64,000 nucleotides of DNA from Leptolyngbyaceae cyanobacterium clean351 (GTDB taxonomy: Bacteria > Cyanobacteriota > Cyanobacteriia > DAIDHW01). Of this stretch, positions 18,670 through 27,330 are shown piece by piece. Within the stretch, counting starts at the first letter, position 1, and each line of letters opens with the position of its first letter. The stretch covers positions 372,353 through 436,352 of the forward strand of contig DAIDHW010000001.1 in NCBI GenBank assembly GCA_027451865.1, in the 5' to 3' direction. Under the pieces are notes generated by a model, which ran no database searches, was not told where the DNA came from, and saw nothing but the letters and a program-made list of their open reading frames with translations. Position numbers and translations under genes: made by a program.

Positions 18670-18714
18670 AACATAGCTAGCGTGCAGAAATTTCACGCCC
18701 GACCTATGTTTTCC
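18670..18714 (+). terminator. Hairpin after porin 3
   Basis: AACATAG (18670-18676) pairs with CTATGTT (18704-18710), and inner GCGTG pairs with CACGC around a cagaaattt loop; a short ttttcc tail follows. The same element is kept, partly decayed, at about 21122-21172. It may be a terminator or an RNA structure in the leader of porin 4. Confidence 0.5.
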
Positions 18715-18865
18715 AGGCGACATAGATTTTTGGGGACCTCATGCTACTGTTTCTAGTGAAAACTTAAGGGGGCAAGTGCCGCGCATTAGTTTAGTAAAAC
18801 TAGTGCCCCCCTCTCAGCTGATTGACCCCTTAAATTTCTTAACTCTGGTGTGAGGATCTGTAGTG

Positions 18866-20566
18866 ATGAATAGCTTTTGGTTCAAGGCCTTGGTAGCTAG
18901 CCCCGTGGCCGTGGCTGCCTCCCTGCTTTTCCGGCTGCCCGCCCTCGCCGGGACTGTCCCCCCTCCCGTAGTACCCATCTCCCAGATTGCCACCGCCGAC
19001 TCTGGCCAGCTGACTGCCCAGGTCACCTCAGTCTCTCAACTGTCTGACGTGCAACCTACCGACTGGGCCTTCCAAGCCCTCCAATCCCTAGTGGAGCGCT
19101 ACGGTTGTATCGCCGGCTATCCTAACGGCACCTTCCGCGGTAACCGGGCCATGACTCGGTATGAGTTTGCTGCCGGTCTGAATGCCTGCTTGAACAAGAT
19201 GAACGAGCTGATCGAAGCTGGGGATAACCAGGTGCGTCAGGAAGACTTGGCGGCTCTGCAAAAGCTCGAGGATGAGTTTGGCCCTGAGCTAGCGGCCCTG
19301 CGCGGCCGGGTTGACTCCCTTGAAGCTCGCACCGCTAAGCTAGAAGCCCAACAGTTCTCCACCACCACCAAACTGAGTGGGGAAGTCGTCTTCGCCTTGG
19401 CTGGGGCCTTCGGTAACACCATTGCCGTCAATAGTGGTAAGCCCGCCTCCACCACTGGCATTCCCAACAACTTAATCTTCGGTGACCGGGTCCGCTTAAA
19501 CTTCGTTACTAGCTTTAACGGCCGGGACCAATTGTTGACCCGCTTGGAAGCCAATGATTTCTCTCCCTTCAGTGGTAGTGTGACTGGCACCAACGAAACC
19601 CGCTTGGGCTTTGATGGTATTCCTGCCGGCACCGCGCCAAACGGCGTCATTGTTGGACGCTTGTGGTACGCTACTCCTATTGGTGACCACTTCAAGCTTT
19701 GGGCCATCGCCACGGGTGGTGAATTTAACGACGTCTTCTACAACTACAACCCCTACTTCCAGGATGGTGGCACTGGCGCCCTCTCTCGCTTCGGCCGGTT
19801 TAGCTCCATCTACCGCTTTGACGGCACCGGCAGCGGTTCTGGCACTGGTGGTACTGGCTTTGCCTTCACCTACCGGTTTAACCGACACGCAGCATTTGAC
19901 GCAGGCTACATGGCCAAGAACGCTGAGTTCTCCAGCTCTACGGGGGCTCCGACCACCAGCTTCAGTCTCTTTGGCAGCACCTACGAGGCCCTGGCCCAGA
20001 TAGATGTCACTCCGGTTAAGAAGTTCCAGTTTGGGCTCACCTACGCCCACACCTACTTCCAAGGAGGGGACGTCAGCGTCACCAGCGCCACCGGCACCAA
20101 CTTTGCGGCGGTGCCCTTCCCGACCACCGCTGGGGGGAGTGTCGGTCAGCCTAGCTCCTCCGACGCCTACGGTTTGGAGTTCAACTGGTCCCCCGTCCGT
20201 CACTTCAACCTGTCCGGCTGGGTGGACTACACCACCGTCGTCGCCCAAAAGGGTACCGCTGGTCTGTTCCCCACTGGCGCCCATGCTAACCTGATCACCT
20301 GGGCTGCTGCCCTGGCCTTCCCGGATCTGGGTCGTCGCGGCAACGTAGGTGGGATTATCTTCGGTCAACCCGGTACTCTGGAAGCCAGCACCTACGGAGC
20401 CCAAGTTGACTCGGCCAACACCTACCAGCTGGAGATGCTGTACAAGTACCGAGTGACGGATAACATCTTCTTCACCCCTGGTGCTTTTGTGATCTTCAAT
20501 CCCAACGGTAACAGCGCCAATAGTGACATCTACGTGGCTGCTGTGCGTACCACCTTCCACTTCTAA
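18866..20566 (+). CDS. SLH-domain OprB-type porin, copy 4 (barrel type B)
   Basis: 566 residues from the ATG at 18866 (gagga Shine-Dalgarno at 18852; GTG at 18863 possible). Signal peptide of the NSFWFKALVASPVAVAASLL type, then the shared SLH domain and coiled coil, then a second barrel type with FGNTIAVNSGKPASTTGIPN, FVTSFNGRDQLLTRLEAND and the Gly-rich GTGSGSGTGGTGFAFTYRFN segment. It ends TTFHF. From about 19960 through the stop and into the terminator the DNA is nearly identical to copy 5, the footprint of recent duplication or gene conversion. Role as an outer-membrane channel for small solutes is inferred from the family. Confidence 0.93.
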   Translation: MNSFWFKALVASPVAVAASLLFRLPALAGTVPPPVVPISQIATADSGQLTAQVTSVSQLSDVQPTDWAFQALQSLVERYGCIAGYPNGTFRGNRAMTRYEFAAGLNACLNKMNELIEAGDNQVRQEDLAALQKLEDEFGPELAALRGRVDSLEARTAKLEAQQFSTTTKLSGEVVFALAGAFGNTIAVNSGKPASTTGIPNNLIFGDRVRLNFVTSFNGRDQLLTRLEANDFSPFSGSVTGTNETRLGFDGIPAGTAPNGVIVGRLWYATPIGDHFKLWAIATGGEFNDVFYNYNPYFQDGGTGALSRFGRFSSIYRFDGTGSGSGTGGTGFAFTYRFNRHAAFDAGYMAKNAEFSSSTGAPTTSFSLFGSTYEALAQIDVTPVKKFQFGLTYAHTYFQGGDVSVTSATGTNFAAVPFPTTAGGSVGQPSSSDAYGLEFNWSPVRHFNLSGWVDYTTVVAQKGTAGLFPTGAHANLITWAAALAFPDLGRRGNVGGIIFGQPGTLEASTYGAQVDSANTYQLEMLYKYRVTDNIFFTPGAFVIFNPNGNSANSDIYVAAVRTTFHF

Positions 20567-20586
20567 ACCCGCCTGAGGTTAACTCG

Positions 20587-20621
20587 AACCCCCTGGGAGC
20601 CTGGCCCCCGGGGGGTTTTTT
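20587..20621 (+). terminator. Rho-independent terminator after porin 4
   Basis: AACCCCC(TGGG) pairs with the C-rich/GGGGGGTT arm and is followed by a run of six T. The same element follows porin 5. Confidence 0.85.
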
Positions 20622-20640
20622 GTGGGCTTAGAGAGTCAGC

Positions 20641-20800
20641 ATCCACGGCTAGGCTAAACACCACTGGTACAAAGAGCAGGGTAAAAAGCACCGATACCAC
20701 TAGGGGTTTTTTGCAGCAGACCCGGTTCCTAGGGCCAGCTGATTAGTGTCCTAAAATAACCCCCTCTTTGACCACCAACAGACGGAGGGGAATTTGGGCC
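20641..20800 (-). pseudogene. Decayed fragment of the RND transporter 3' end
   Basis: This stretch aligns by eye with the 3' end of the intact RND gene at 23157-23488, in the same orientation and order but with internal deletions. Matching blocks are cacggctaggctaaacacca, then agcagggtaaa, accgatacc, gggttttttgcag against gggcttttgcag, gattagtgt against gattggtgt, and tttgaccacca. Reading frames are broken. The segment sits immediately after porin 4 exactly as the intact RND gene sits after porin 5, so it marks the end of a duplicated unit. Confidence 0.75.
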
Positions 20801-20935
20801 GCTAGCCCCTAAGGAAAAGTCTTCAAAATTGGCGGGGCGATTTAATTTATTTCTGCTGTAAAAGAGCAAAAAATGTACCTTGATCTAAGGAAATGCAGTC
20901 ATTTCGTGGATTTCTTTTGCAGAATACTTGTGCTT
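20801..20935. other. Junction between two decayed fragments
   Basis: About 135 bp of moderately AT-rich sequence with no gene and no clear repeat. It separates the RND remnant from the porin 3 remnant and so should contain the breakpoint of the ancestral tandem duplication. Confidence 0.5.
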
Positions 20936-21101
20936 GCCTAAACTGATTCTGGCCGGGTCTGCTAACCTCCTACCGATTACTATTCAGGGTTAGTGCTGGT
21001 CCAGCTCAATGATTTTATTACGGTCACCCCGGGGATTATTTATTTAGTTCATTGCAACTAACTTTGGATCGGGGGCAGGGAGGACTACCTTCACCTTCTA
21101 G
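20936..21101 (+). pseudogene. Decayed 3' end of a type A porin
   Basis: It aligns with the last 170-190 bp of porin 3 (18460-18648): gattctggccgggtc, then caatgattttattacggtcacc, then ggggattatttatttagttcat, and the final aggactaccttcacc before TAG at 21099. Deletions and frameshifts have removed coding capacity. The leader downstream (to 21335) is also homologous to the porin 3-porin 4 spacer, including the hairpin and the ribosome site used by porin 5. Confidence 0.8.
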
Positions 21102-21335
21102 GCTGGATGGGATGAAGTTGAGACATATCTAGAGTGCAGGAATTTCACCTGCGGGGGGTAATATGTTTTCCGGACTACATAAATTCCTGGGGTCCTCATT
21201 CTATCGTCTATGTCTGTTGTTTCTGAGGGGGGCCCAGAGGTCCAGGTATTTTGTGCTAGTCGAATAAACCTAGTGCTCCCCTGTCAGCTGATTGCCCCCT
21301 TCAATTTCTTAACCCTGGTGTGAGGATCTGTAGTG

Positions 21336-23045
21336 ATGAATAGCTTGATGAATAGCTTTTGGTTCAAGGCCTTGGTAGCTAGCCCCGTGGCTGTGGCTGC
21401 CTCCCTGCTTTTCCGGCTGCCCGCCCTTGCCGGGACTGTCCCCCCTCCCGTAGTCCCAGTCTCCCAGATTGCTGCTAACTCGGGTCAGTTGACGGCCCAA
21501 GTCACCTCCGTTTCTCAACTGTCTGACGTGCAACCTACCGACTGGGCCTTCCAAGCCCTCCAATCCCTAGTGGAGCGCTACGGTTGTATCGCCGGCTACC
21601 CCAACGGTACCTTCCGCGGTAACCGGGCCATGACTCGGTATGAGTTCGCCGCCGGTTTGAATGCTTGCTTGAACAAGATGAACGAGCTGATCGAAGCTGG
21701 GGATAACCAGGTGCGTCAGGAAGACTTGGCGGCCCTGCAAAAGCTCGAGGATGAGTTTGGCCCTGAGCTAGCGGCCCTGCGCGGCCGGGTAGACTCCCTG
21801 GAAGCTCGCACCGCCAAGCTAGAAGACCAGCAGTTCTCCACCACTACTAAGCTGAGTGGGTCAGTAGTCTTTGCTATAGCCGGGGCCTTCGGTAACACCC
21901 TCGCCGTTAATAGTGGTAAGCCTGCCTCCACCACTGGCATCCCCAATAATCTGATCTTTGGTGACCGGATCCGCTTGAACTTCGTCACCAGCTTCAACGG
22001 CCGGGACCAGTTGTTGACCCGCTTAGAAGCTAACGACTTCACTCCCTTCAATGGCCCCGTGACCGGCACCAACGAAACCCGTCTCGGTTTTGACGGGATC
22101 CCCGCCGGTGCAGGTCCTAACACCGTGATCATTGGTCAGTTGGTGTATGACACCCCCATTGGTGACCACTTCAAACTCTGGGCAATCGCCACCGGTGGCG
22201 AATTTGATGCCGTCTTCAACAACTACAACCCCTACTTCCAGGCCAACGGCACTGGCGCCCTCTCCCGTTTCAGTCGATTTAGCTCCATCTACCGCTTTGA
22301 CGGCACCGGCAGCGGTTCTGGCACCGGCGGCACAGGCTTTGCCTTCACCTACCGGTTCAACCAGCACGTGGCGGTAGACGCGGGCTACATGGCCAAGAAT
22401 GCCGAGTTCCCCAACGCCGTTGGCGCTCCGACCACCAGCTTCAGTCTCTTCGGCAGCACCTACGAGGCCCTGGCCCAGATAGATGTCACTCCGGTTAAGA
22501 AGTTCCAGTTTGGGCTCACCTACGCCCACACCTACTTCCAAGGAGGGGACGTCAGCGTCACCAGCGCCACCGGCACCAACTTTGCGGCGGTGCCCTTCCC
22601 GACCACCGCTGGGGGGAGTGTCGGTCAGCCTAGCTCCTCCGACGCCTACGGTTTGGAGTTCAACTGGTCCCCCGTCCGTCACTTCAACCTGTCCGGCTGG
22701 GTGGACTACACCACCGTCGTCGCCCAAAAGGGTACCGCTGGTCTGTTCCCCACTGGCGCCCATGCTAACCTGATCACCTGGGCCGCTGCCCTGGCCTTCC
22801 CGGATCTGGGTCGTCGCGGCAACGTAGGTGGGATTATCTTCGGTCAACCCGGTACTCTGGAAGCCAGCACCTACGGAGCCCAAGTTGACTCGGCCAACAC
22901 CTACCAGCTGGAGATGCTGTACAAGTACCGAGTGACGGATAACATCTTCTTCACCCCTGGTGCTTTTGTGATCTTCAATCCCAACGGTAACAGCGCCAAT
23001 AGTGACATCTACGTGGCTGCTGTGCGTACCACCTTCCACTTCTAA
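21336..23045 (+). CDS. SLH-domain OprB-type porin, copy 5 (barrel type B)
   Basis: 569 residues. The N-terminus contains a 12-base tandem duplication (atgaatagcttg repeated imperfectly) relative to copy 4, giving MNSLMNSFWFKAL; start at 21336 or 21348, with the gagga site favouring 21336. SLH and coiled coil as in the other copies, then a type B barrel. The first two thirds of the barrel differ from copy 4 at many codons, whereas the last 600 or so bases plus the terminator are virtually identical. It is followed convergently by the RND gene. Role as an outer-membrane channel is inferred from the family. Confidence 0.93.
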   Translation: MNSLMNSFWFKALVASPVAVAASLLFRLPALAGTVPPPVVPVSQIAANSGQLTAQVTSVSQLSDVQPTDWAFQALQSLVERYGCIAGYPNGTFRGNRAMTRYEFAAGLNACLNKMNELIEAGDNQVRQEDLAALQKLEDEFGPELAALRGRVDSLEARTAKLEDQQFSTTTKLSGSVVFAIAGAFGNTLAVNSGKPASTTGIPNNLIFGDRIRLNFVTSFNGRDQLLTRLEANDFTPFNGPVTGTNETRLGFDGIPAGAGPNTVIIGQLVYDTPIGDHFKLWAIATGGEFDAVFNNYNPYFQANGTGALSRFSRFSSIYRFDGTGSGSGTGGTGFAFTYRFNQHVAVDAGYMAKNAEFPNAVGAPTTSFSLFGSTYEALAQIDVTPVKKFQFGLTYAHTYFQGGDVSVTSATGTNFAAVPFPTTAGGSVGQPSSSDAYGLEFNWSPVRHFNLSGWVDYTTVVAQKGTAGLFPTGAHANLITWAAALAFPDLGRRGNVGGIIFGQPGTLEASTYGAQVDSANTYQLEMLYKYRVTDNIFFTPGAFVIFNPNGNSANSDIYVAAVRTTFHF

Positions 23046-23065
23046 ACCCGCCTGAGGTTAACTCG

Positions 23066-23099
23066 AACCCCCTGGGAGCCTGGCCCCCGGGGGGGTTTT
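23066..23099 (+). terminator. Terminator after porin 5
   Basis: AACCCCC(TGGG) pairs with the C-rich/GGGGGGGTT arm and is followed by TTTT. It is the same element as at 20587 with one more G and a shorter T-run. It lies 8 bp before the convergent end of the RND gene and may serve both. Confidence 0.75.
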
Positions 23100-23106
23100 A
23101 GCTGGC

Positions 23107-26100
23107 TTAGGGGACTGGAGAATCAACCGGCAGCTGCCTAGCCCCAGCGGGCTTACCCACGGCTAGGCTAAACACCACCGGCACGAACAGCAGGGTAAAG
23201 AGAGTCGAAACACATAACCCACCAATTACCGATACCGCCAAGGGCTTTTGCAGTTCAGACCCAGCTCCTAAACCCAAGGCTAAGGGCAGCAGTCCTAAAA
23301 TTGTGCAGAGGGTCGTCATCAGAATTGGCCGCAGACGAGCCCGCCCCGCCCGCAGCAGAGCCTCCCGGAGGGGATATTCCTGGGCACGCAGTTGATTGGT
23401 GTACTCAAGCAAAATAATCCCGTTTTTGACCACCAGACCCACAAGCAAAACAATCCCCATGAGGGAAGAGACGTTGAGGGGGATCTGGGTCAACCTTAAG
23501 GCCACCACCACCCCAAGCAAGGCTAAGGGGACAGTCGTGAAAATTACCAAGGGCTGGCGGAAGGAGCGAAACTGCAACAGCAAAATCAGGTACACCAAGA
23601 GCAGGGCCAAGGCCAATACCTGGAGCAACTGCCAAAAGGCCTGCTGTTGACTTTGGTAAAGACCACCAATGTCTAGGGAGTAACCAGCCGGGAGGTTCAG
23701 GGGCTGCAAACGGCGCCGGAGGGAGGATACCACTGACCCCAGGTCCTGCCCCTGTAGGTCAGCGTTCAAGCCCACGTAGCGCTGTTGATTTTCCCTGAGG
23801 ATTTCGGCCTGGCTATCGCGATCCACCACTTGGGCGATCTCCCCGAGGGGTACTAGGGCATGATTAGATCCGGCAATGGGGATCTGGAGGATTTGCTGCC
23901 GGTCTTGGCGAGCACCGGCTGGGAGCCGGACCCGAATATCCACCAGGCGCTCCCCCTGGCGCAGTTGGCCAATTACCTGGCCAAACAGGGCATTTTGCAC
24001 CTGCAGGGCCACATCAGCCTGAGTAAGGCCTAGCTGGCCCGCAGCTACCGGGTCAACCACTAAGTCTAGTTCAGGGACCGCCACACTACCGACCTGGGCT
24101 AAGTCCACCAGCCCTGGCACCGCCTTGATCCGCTGGGCGATCTGGTCACTCAAGGTCCCCAGCTGCTGTGAGTCACTGCCAAATAATCGCAGGGCAATAG
24201 GGCTGGCACTACCAGACAGGTCATCTAATTCATCCTGGAGGATCTGGTGAAAATTCACCTGCAGCTGAGGCACAAGGGCAGCAATGTCTTGGCGTTGCTG
24301 GTCGATGACAGCAAATACACTGCGGTGTCGCTGGCTCTGGGGCTGCAGGATCACCTGAATGTCTCCCGTATTGGGTTCAGTGGCAAACAGGCCATTTTGG
24401 GCCCCAGTCCGGCGGGTCCAGGTGACCACCTCTGGGGTTTTGGCTAGAACCTGCTCAATGCGCTCAGCTAAAGCACTAGTTTGCTGCAGGCTAGTACCGG
24501 CGGGGGCAACGTAGTCAACAATATAACTCCCCTCATCAAAAGCTGGCAGGAAGTCATTCCCTAAACCCTGAAACAGTGTAATTCCCAGCCCCAATAAGCC
24601 CACAGCCATCGCCACTAACCACCGGGGATGGTCTAGGGCCCACCCCAGGAGGTCAGTATAACCTTGGTCCAGACGCACTAGCATCCTTGGCTCAGAGTGG
24701 GAGGTACCGCCCTGGAGGACTCGGGCGGCCAGGAGGGGAGTTAGCACTAGGGCTAGAAGCAAAGAAAAAATCACCGCCGCTGCTAGGGTGATAGTCAAGC
24801 TGATAAAAAACTCCCCCGCTACTCCCGAAAGGAGGCCCAAGGGCAGAAATACCGCCACCGTGGTGGCCGTGGAGCTGATCACCGGCCCGGCTAGCTCGCC
24901 CATGGCTGCGGCCACTGCCCTTTGGGGGTCAGCCTGGTGCTGCAGCTGGCGGTCAATGTTCTCGATCACCACAATTGCATCATCGATCACCAGGCCGATC
25001 GCCACGGCCAAACCTCCCAAGGACATGAGGTTTAGGCTCTCCCCCACCAAGTACAAGACGCAAAAGGCCGCCAGGGCTGACAAGGGGATAGTCAAGGCAG
25101 CAATAAAGGTACTGCGCCACTCCCGGAGAAAAGCGTACAAGACCACTATGATCAGGGCAATGCCAATCAAGATTGAGTCCCGGACATTGGCGATGGCATC
25201 GACTACCAAGCCCGATTCGTCGTAGGCCGGCTCAATTTCCAGGCCCGGAGGGAGGCTAGGGCGTAGGCGTTCCCACTCTCGGGCCACCCCCTGGCCAACT
25301 GCCACCACGTTGCTGTAGGGTTGGCGGAACACATTCAGGGTCAGGCCGGGCCGACCGTGGACGCTGACAATCTGGGTGGGGTCAGCCTCACCTAGGGTGA
25401 CGGTGGCCACATCCCGCAGGAATAGGGGTTTTCCGTCCCCTCGGCTGGTAATCACCACATTCAAGAGGGCTTGGGGGTCCGTGGGCTGTCCATTGGCAAT
25501 TAAGAGATTCTGCTGGTCGAGGCGGTCTAACTTACCCACCGCTAGGGTTTGACTCGACTGCTGGAGGGCATTGGAGACCTCAGGCAAGCTCAGGGAGTAG
25601 TTTTTGAGCTTGACCGGGTCTACTTGCACCTCCACCTCGGCTGCGTTGCCCCCTTGGATCTGAATACGTGATACCCCGGGCACGCGGGTTAGCCGGGGCT
25701 GAATTTGATAGCGGGCAATTGCGTCTAGGTCCGTCGGCAGGAGGGTGGAGCTGCTGAGGTTATAGCTGAGGACTGGGAAGATGGCGGGGGTAATTCGTTC
25801 AATGTCCAGGGTGATGCCGGCCGGTAGTGCACTCTGAATCTGGGTTACCCGGGCTTGCACCTGCTGGAGGGCCTGGTCCATATTGGTGCCCGGCTGGAAG
25901 TTGACAGAAATTTCCGTAGAGCCGCGGATGGTCTTAGATTTGACCCAATCTACCCCGGGGACTTGACCTACCTCAGCCTCTAGAAGACGCGTGGCACTCA
26001 AAACCACCTGCTCAGCTGAGAGGTCCCCCAAGCCACCAATCACCGTGATGCGGGCAAAGGTCAGCTCCGGGTAGACAGCACTAGGGAGGACTGTAAAGGC

Positions 26101-26184
26101 AGCGGCGCCGGCCAGAGCAATCAGGAGAAAAAGCAGATAGATGCCCTTGGCTTGGTGCTGCAGCAGGCGGGTAAACTTCAGCAT
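23107..26184 (-). CDS. RND efflux transporter, inner-membrane permease
   Basis: 1,025 residues with the two-fold RND layout: TM1 (LLFLLIALAGAAAFTVLP), a large periplasmic loop (PVLSYNL, RVPGVSRIQIQGG), a TM2-6 block with the diagnostic GLVIDDAIVVIENIDR segment carrying the Asp pair used for proton relay, a second periplasmic loop and a TM8-12 block (VLLVGLVVKNGIILLEYTN). It is a proton-driven exporter that works in a tripartite complex with the adaptor and TolC-type channel encoded just upstream. Substrates (drugs, lipids or metals) cannot be read from sequence; Met/His-rich metal signatures were not seen. The ATG is 6 nt after the adaptor stop. A decayed copy of its 3' end lies at 20641. Confidence 0.93.
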   Translation of the reverse strand: MLKFTRLLQHQAKGIYLLFLLIALAGAAAFTVLPSAVYPELTFARITVIGGLGDLSAEQVVLSATRLLEAEVGQVPGVDWVKSKTIRGSTEISVNFQPGTNMDQALQQVQARVTQIQSALPAGITLDIERITPAIFPVLSYNLSSSTLLPTDLDAIARYQIQPRLTRVPGVSRIQIQGGNAAEVEVQVDPVKLKNYSLSLPEVSNALQQSSQTLAVGKLDRLDQQNLLIANGQPTDPQALLNVVITSRGDGKPLFLRDVATVTLGEADPTQIVSVHGRPGLTLNVFRQPYSNVVAVGQGVAREWERLRPSLPPGLEIEPAYDESGLVVDAIANVRDSILIGIALIIVVLYAFLREWRSTFIAALTIPLSALAAFCVLYLVGESLNLMSLGGLAVAIGLVIDDAIVVIENIDRQLQHQADPQRAVAAAMGELAGPVISSTATTVAVFLPLGLLSGVAGEFFISLTITLAAAVIFSLLLALVLTPLLAARVLQGGTSHSEPRMLVRLDQGYTDLLGWALDHPRWLVAMAVGLLGLGITLFQGLGNDFLPAFDEGSYIVDYVAPAGTSLQQTSALAERIEQVLAKTPEVVTWTRRTGAQNGLFATEPNTGDIQVILQPQSQRHRSVFAVIDQQRQDIAALVPQLQVNFHQILQDELDDLSGSASPIALRLFGSDSQQLGTLSDQIAQRIKAVPGLVDLAQVGSVAVPELDLVVDPVAAGQLGLTQADVALQVQNALFGQVIGQLRQGERLVDIRVRLPAGARQDRQQILQIPIAGSNHALVPLGEIAQVVDRDSQAEILRENQQRYVGLNADLQGQDLGSVVSSLRRRLQPLNLPAGYSLDIGGLYQSQQQAFWQLLQVLALALLLVYLILLLQFRSFRQPLVIFTTVPLALLGVVVALRLTQIPLNVSSLMGIVLLVGLVVKNGIILLEYTNQLRAQEYPLREALLRAGRARLRPILMTTLCTILGLLPLALGLGAGSELQKPLAVSVIGGLCVSTLFTLLFVPVVFSLAVGKPAGARQLPVDSPVP

Positions 26185-26190
26185 GGGCTC

Positions 26191-27318
26191 CTATCCTTTT
26201 TGAGCGACGATCATAGTTCCATCAGGGAAACCGTAGGCCCCCTGAGCAACGATCAACTCCCCGGCTTGCAGGCCGGCGGTAACCTCAACCTGACCATGGG
26301 ATTTAATCCCGGTTTGGATCGGCACCCGTTTGATCCGTTGATGAGCGTAGACGTAAACAAGCTGCTGGCCGGGGTGGGCCGGGTCCGGCACCAGGGCTGT
26401 TTGGGGAATAGTCAACGCTTGGTCATGGACAGCAGTGACTGCTACCACGCTGACGGCCTGGTTTTCCTTCAGCAGTTCTCCCGGGTTGGGGACGCGGATG
26501 GCTACACTGACCGTGTTACTGGCTGGGTCAACCACCGGGCTGATGGCCGTCACCATCCCCGGGAAAATCCGCCCCGGGTAGGCGGGGGTGGTGATATTGA
26601 CCGATTGACCCGGGTGCAGGTGAGCCTGTTGGTCGGCGGGTAGATGGGCACTCACCAGCACATTTTGCAGGTTAACCACTTGCAAAATGGGGGTGTTAGG
26701 GTCGGTTATGTCTCCTTGATTAAGAAACCGGTGGGCCACCACCCCGGTAAGAGGACTAGTCACTCGGGTGAAGCTAGCCTGGGTCTGGGATTGGTCCTGG
26801 ACCGCTTCAGCCTGCTGGGCCTGGGCCTGGGCAGCCCTTAGTTGGGCCTGGGCACTTTGGTACTGGCTGAGGGCTGCGACCAGGTCTTTGCGGGGAGCAA
26901 TTTTTTCCCCGTAAAGTTGCCGCTGGCGAGCTAGGTTATTGGCCGCCAACAGGAGGGCCGTGCGAGCTTGGGACACCCCGGCTTGGGCCACCTCCAGAGA
27001 AGCGCTGCTTTGGTCTACCTGGGTCTGGGCTACTTGACTATCCAGACGGGCGACGACCTCACCTTGACTCACCCACTGACCCTCTTGGGGAAGAACAGCG
27101 GCCAGCCGCCCAGCCACCGCCGGACTAATTTTCACCGAGTGGTCTGGCAGAGGATTAACGGTACCGCTGAGGGTAATGGTGGCAGTAAGGTTGGCGCGGC
27201 CCACGGAAATCACCGGCAGGGCAACGGGGGCGGGAGAGGCTAACGGGGTAGGAGACTTGGCCTGGCAACCTGCCAGGCACACCACTAACGCTCCCCCGAG
27301 ACCAAGGCGACGGATCAT
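26191..27318 (-). CDS. RND efflux periplasmic adaptor (membrane fusion) lipoprotein
   Basis: 375 residues. Lipobox CLAGC near residue 18 indicates lipid anchoring to the inner membrane. A lipoyl-type half (GRLAAVLPQEGQWVSQGEVVARLD) is split by an alpha-helical hairpin rich in Ala/Gln (about 110-175) and completed by VTSPLTGVVAHRFLNQGD; beta-barrel (VNLQNVLVSAHLPADQ) and membrane-proximal domains follow. It bridges the RND permease and the outer-membrane channel. It sits between those two genes with gaps of 12 and 6 nt, clearly an operon. Start ATG with ggag upstream. Confidence 0.92.
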   Translation of the reverse strand: MIRRLGLGGALVVCLAGCQAKSPTPLASPAPVALPVISVGRANLTATITLSGTVNPLPDHSVKISPAVAGRLAAVLPQEGQWVSQGEVVARLDSQVAQTQVDQSSASLEVAQAGVSQARTALLLAANNLARQRQLYGEKIAPRKDLVAALSQYQSAQAQLRAAQAQAQQAEAVQDQSQTQASFTRVTSPLTGVVAHRFLNQGDITDPNTPILQVVNLQNVLVSAHLPADQQAHLHPGQSVNITTPAYPGRIFPGMVTAISPVVDPASNTVSVAIRVPNPGELLKENQAVSVVAVTAVHDQALTIPQTALVPDPAHPGQQLVYVYAHQRIKRVPIQTGIKSHGQVEVTAGLQAGELIVAQGAYGFPDGTMIVAQKG

Positions 27319-27330
27319 AGTTACTCCAAA

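Noticed and set aside
19496-20560. Long minus-strand frame (354 codons) antisense to porin 4, with a twin at 22023-23039 antisense to porin 5
   Set aside because: Both are mirror images of porin coding sequence with Gly/Val/Glu-rich content; they are alike only because the porins are alike. No ribosome site or domain.
24788-25225. 145-codon plus-strand frame antisense to the RND gene
   Set aside because: It lies wholly inside the transmembrane-coding part of a clear RND gene and is Lys/Thr/Ile-rich without domain signals.
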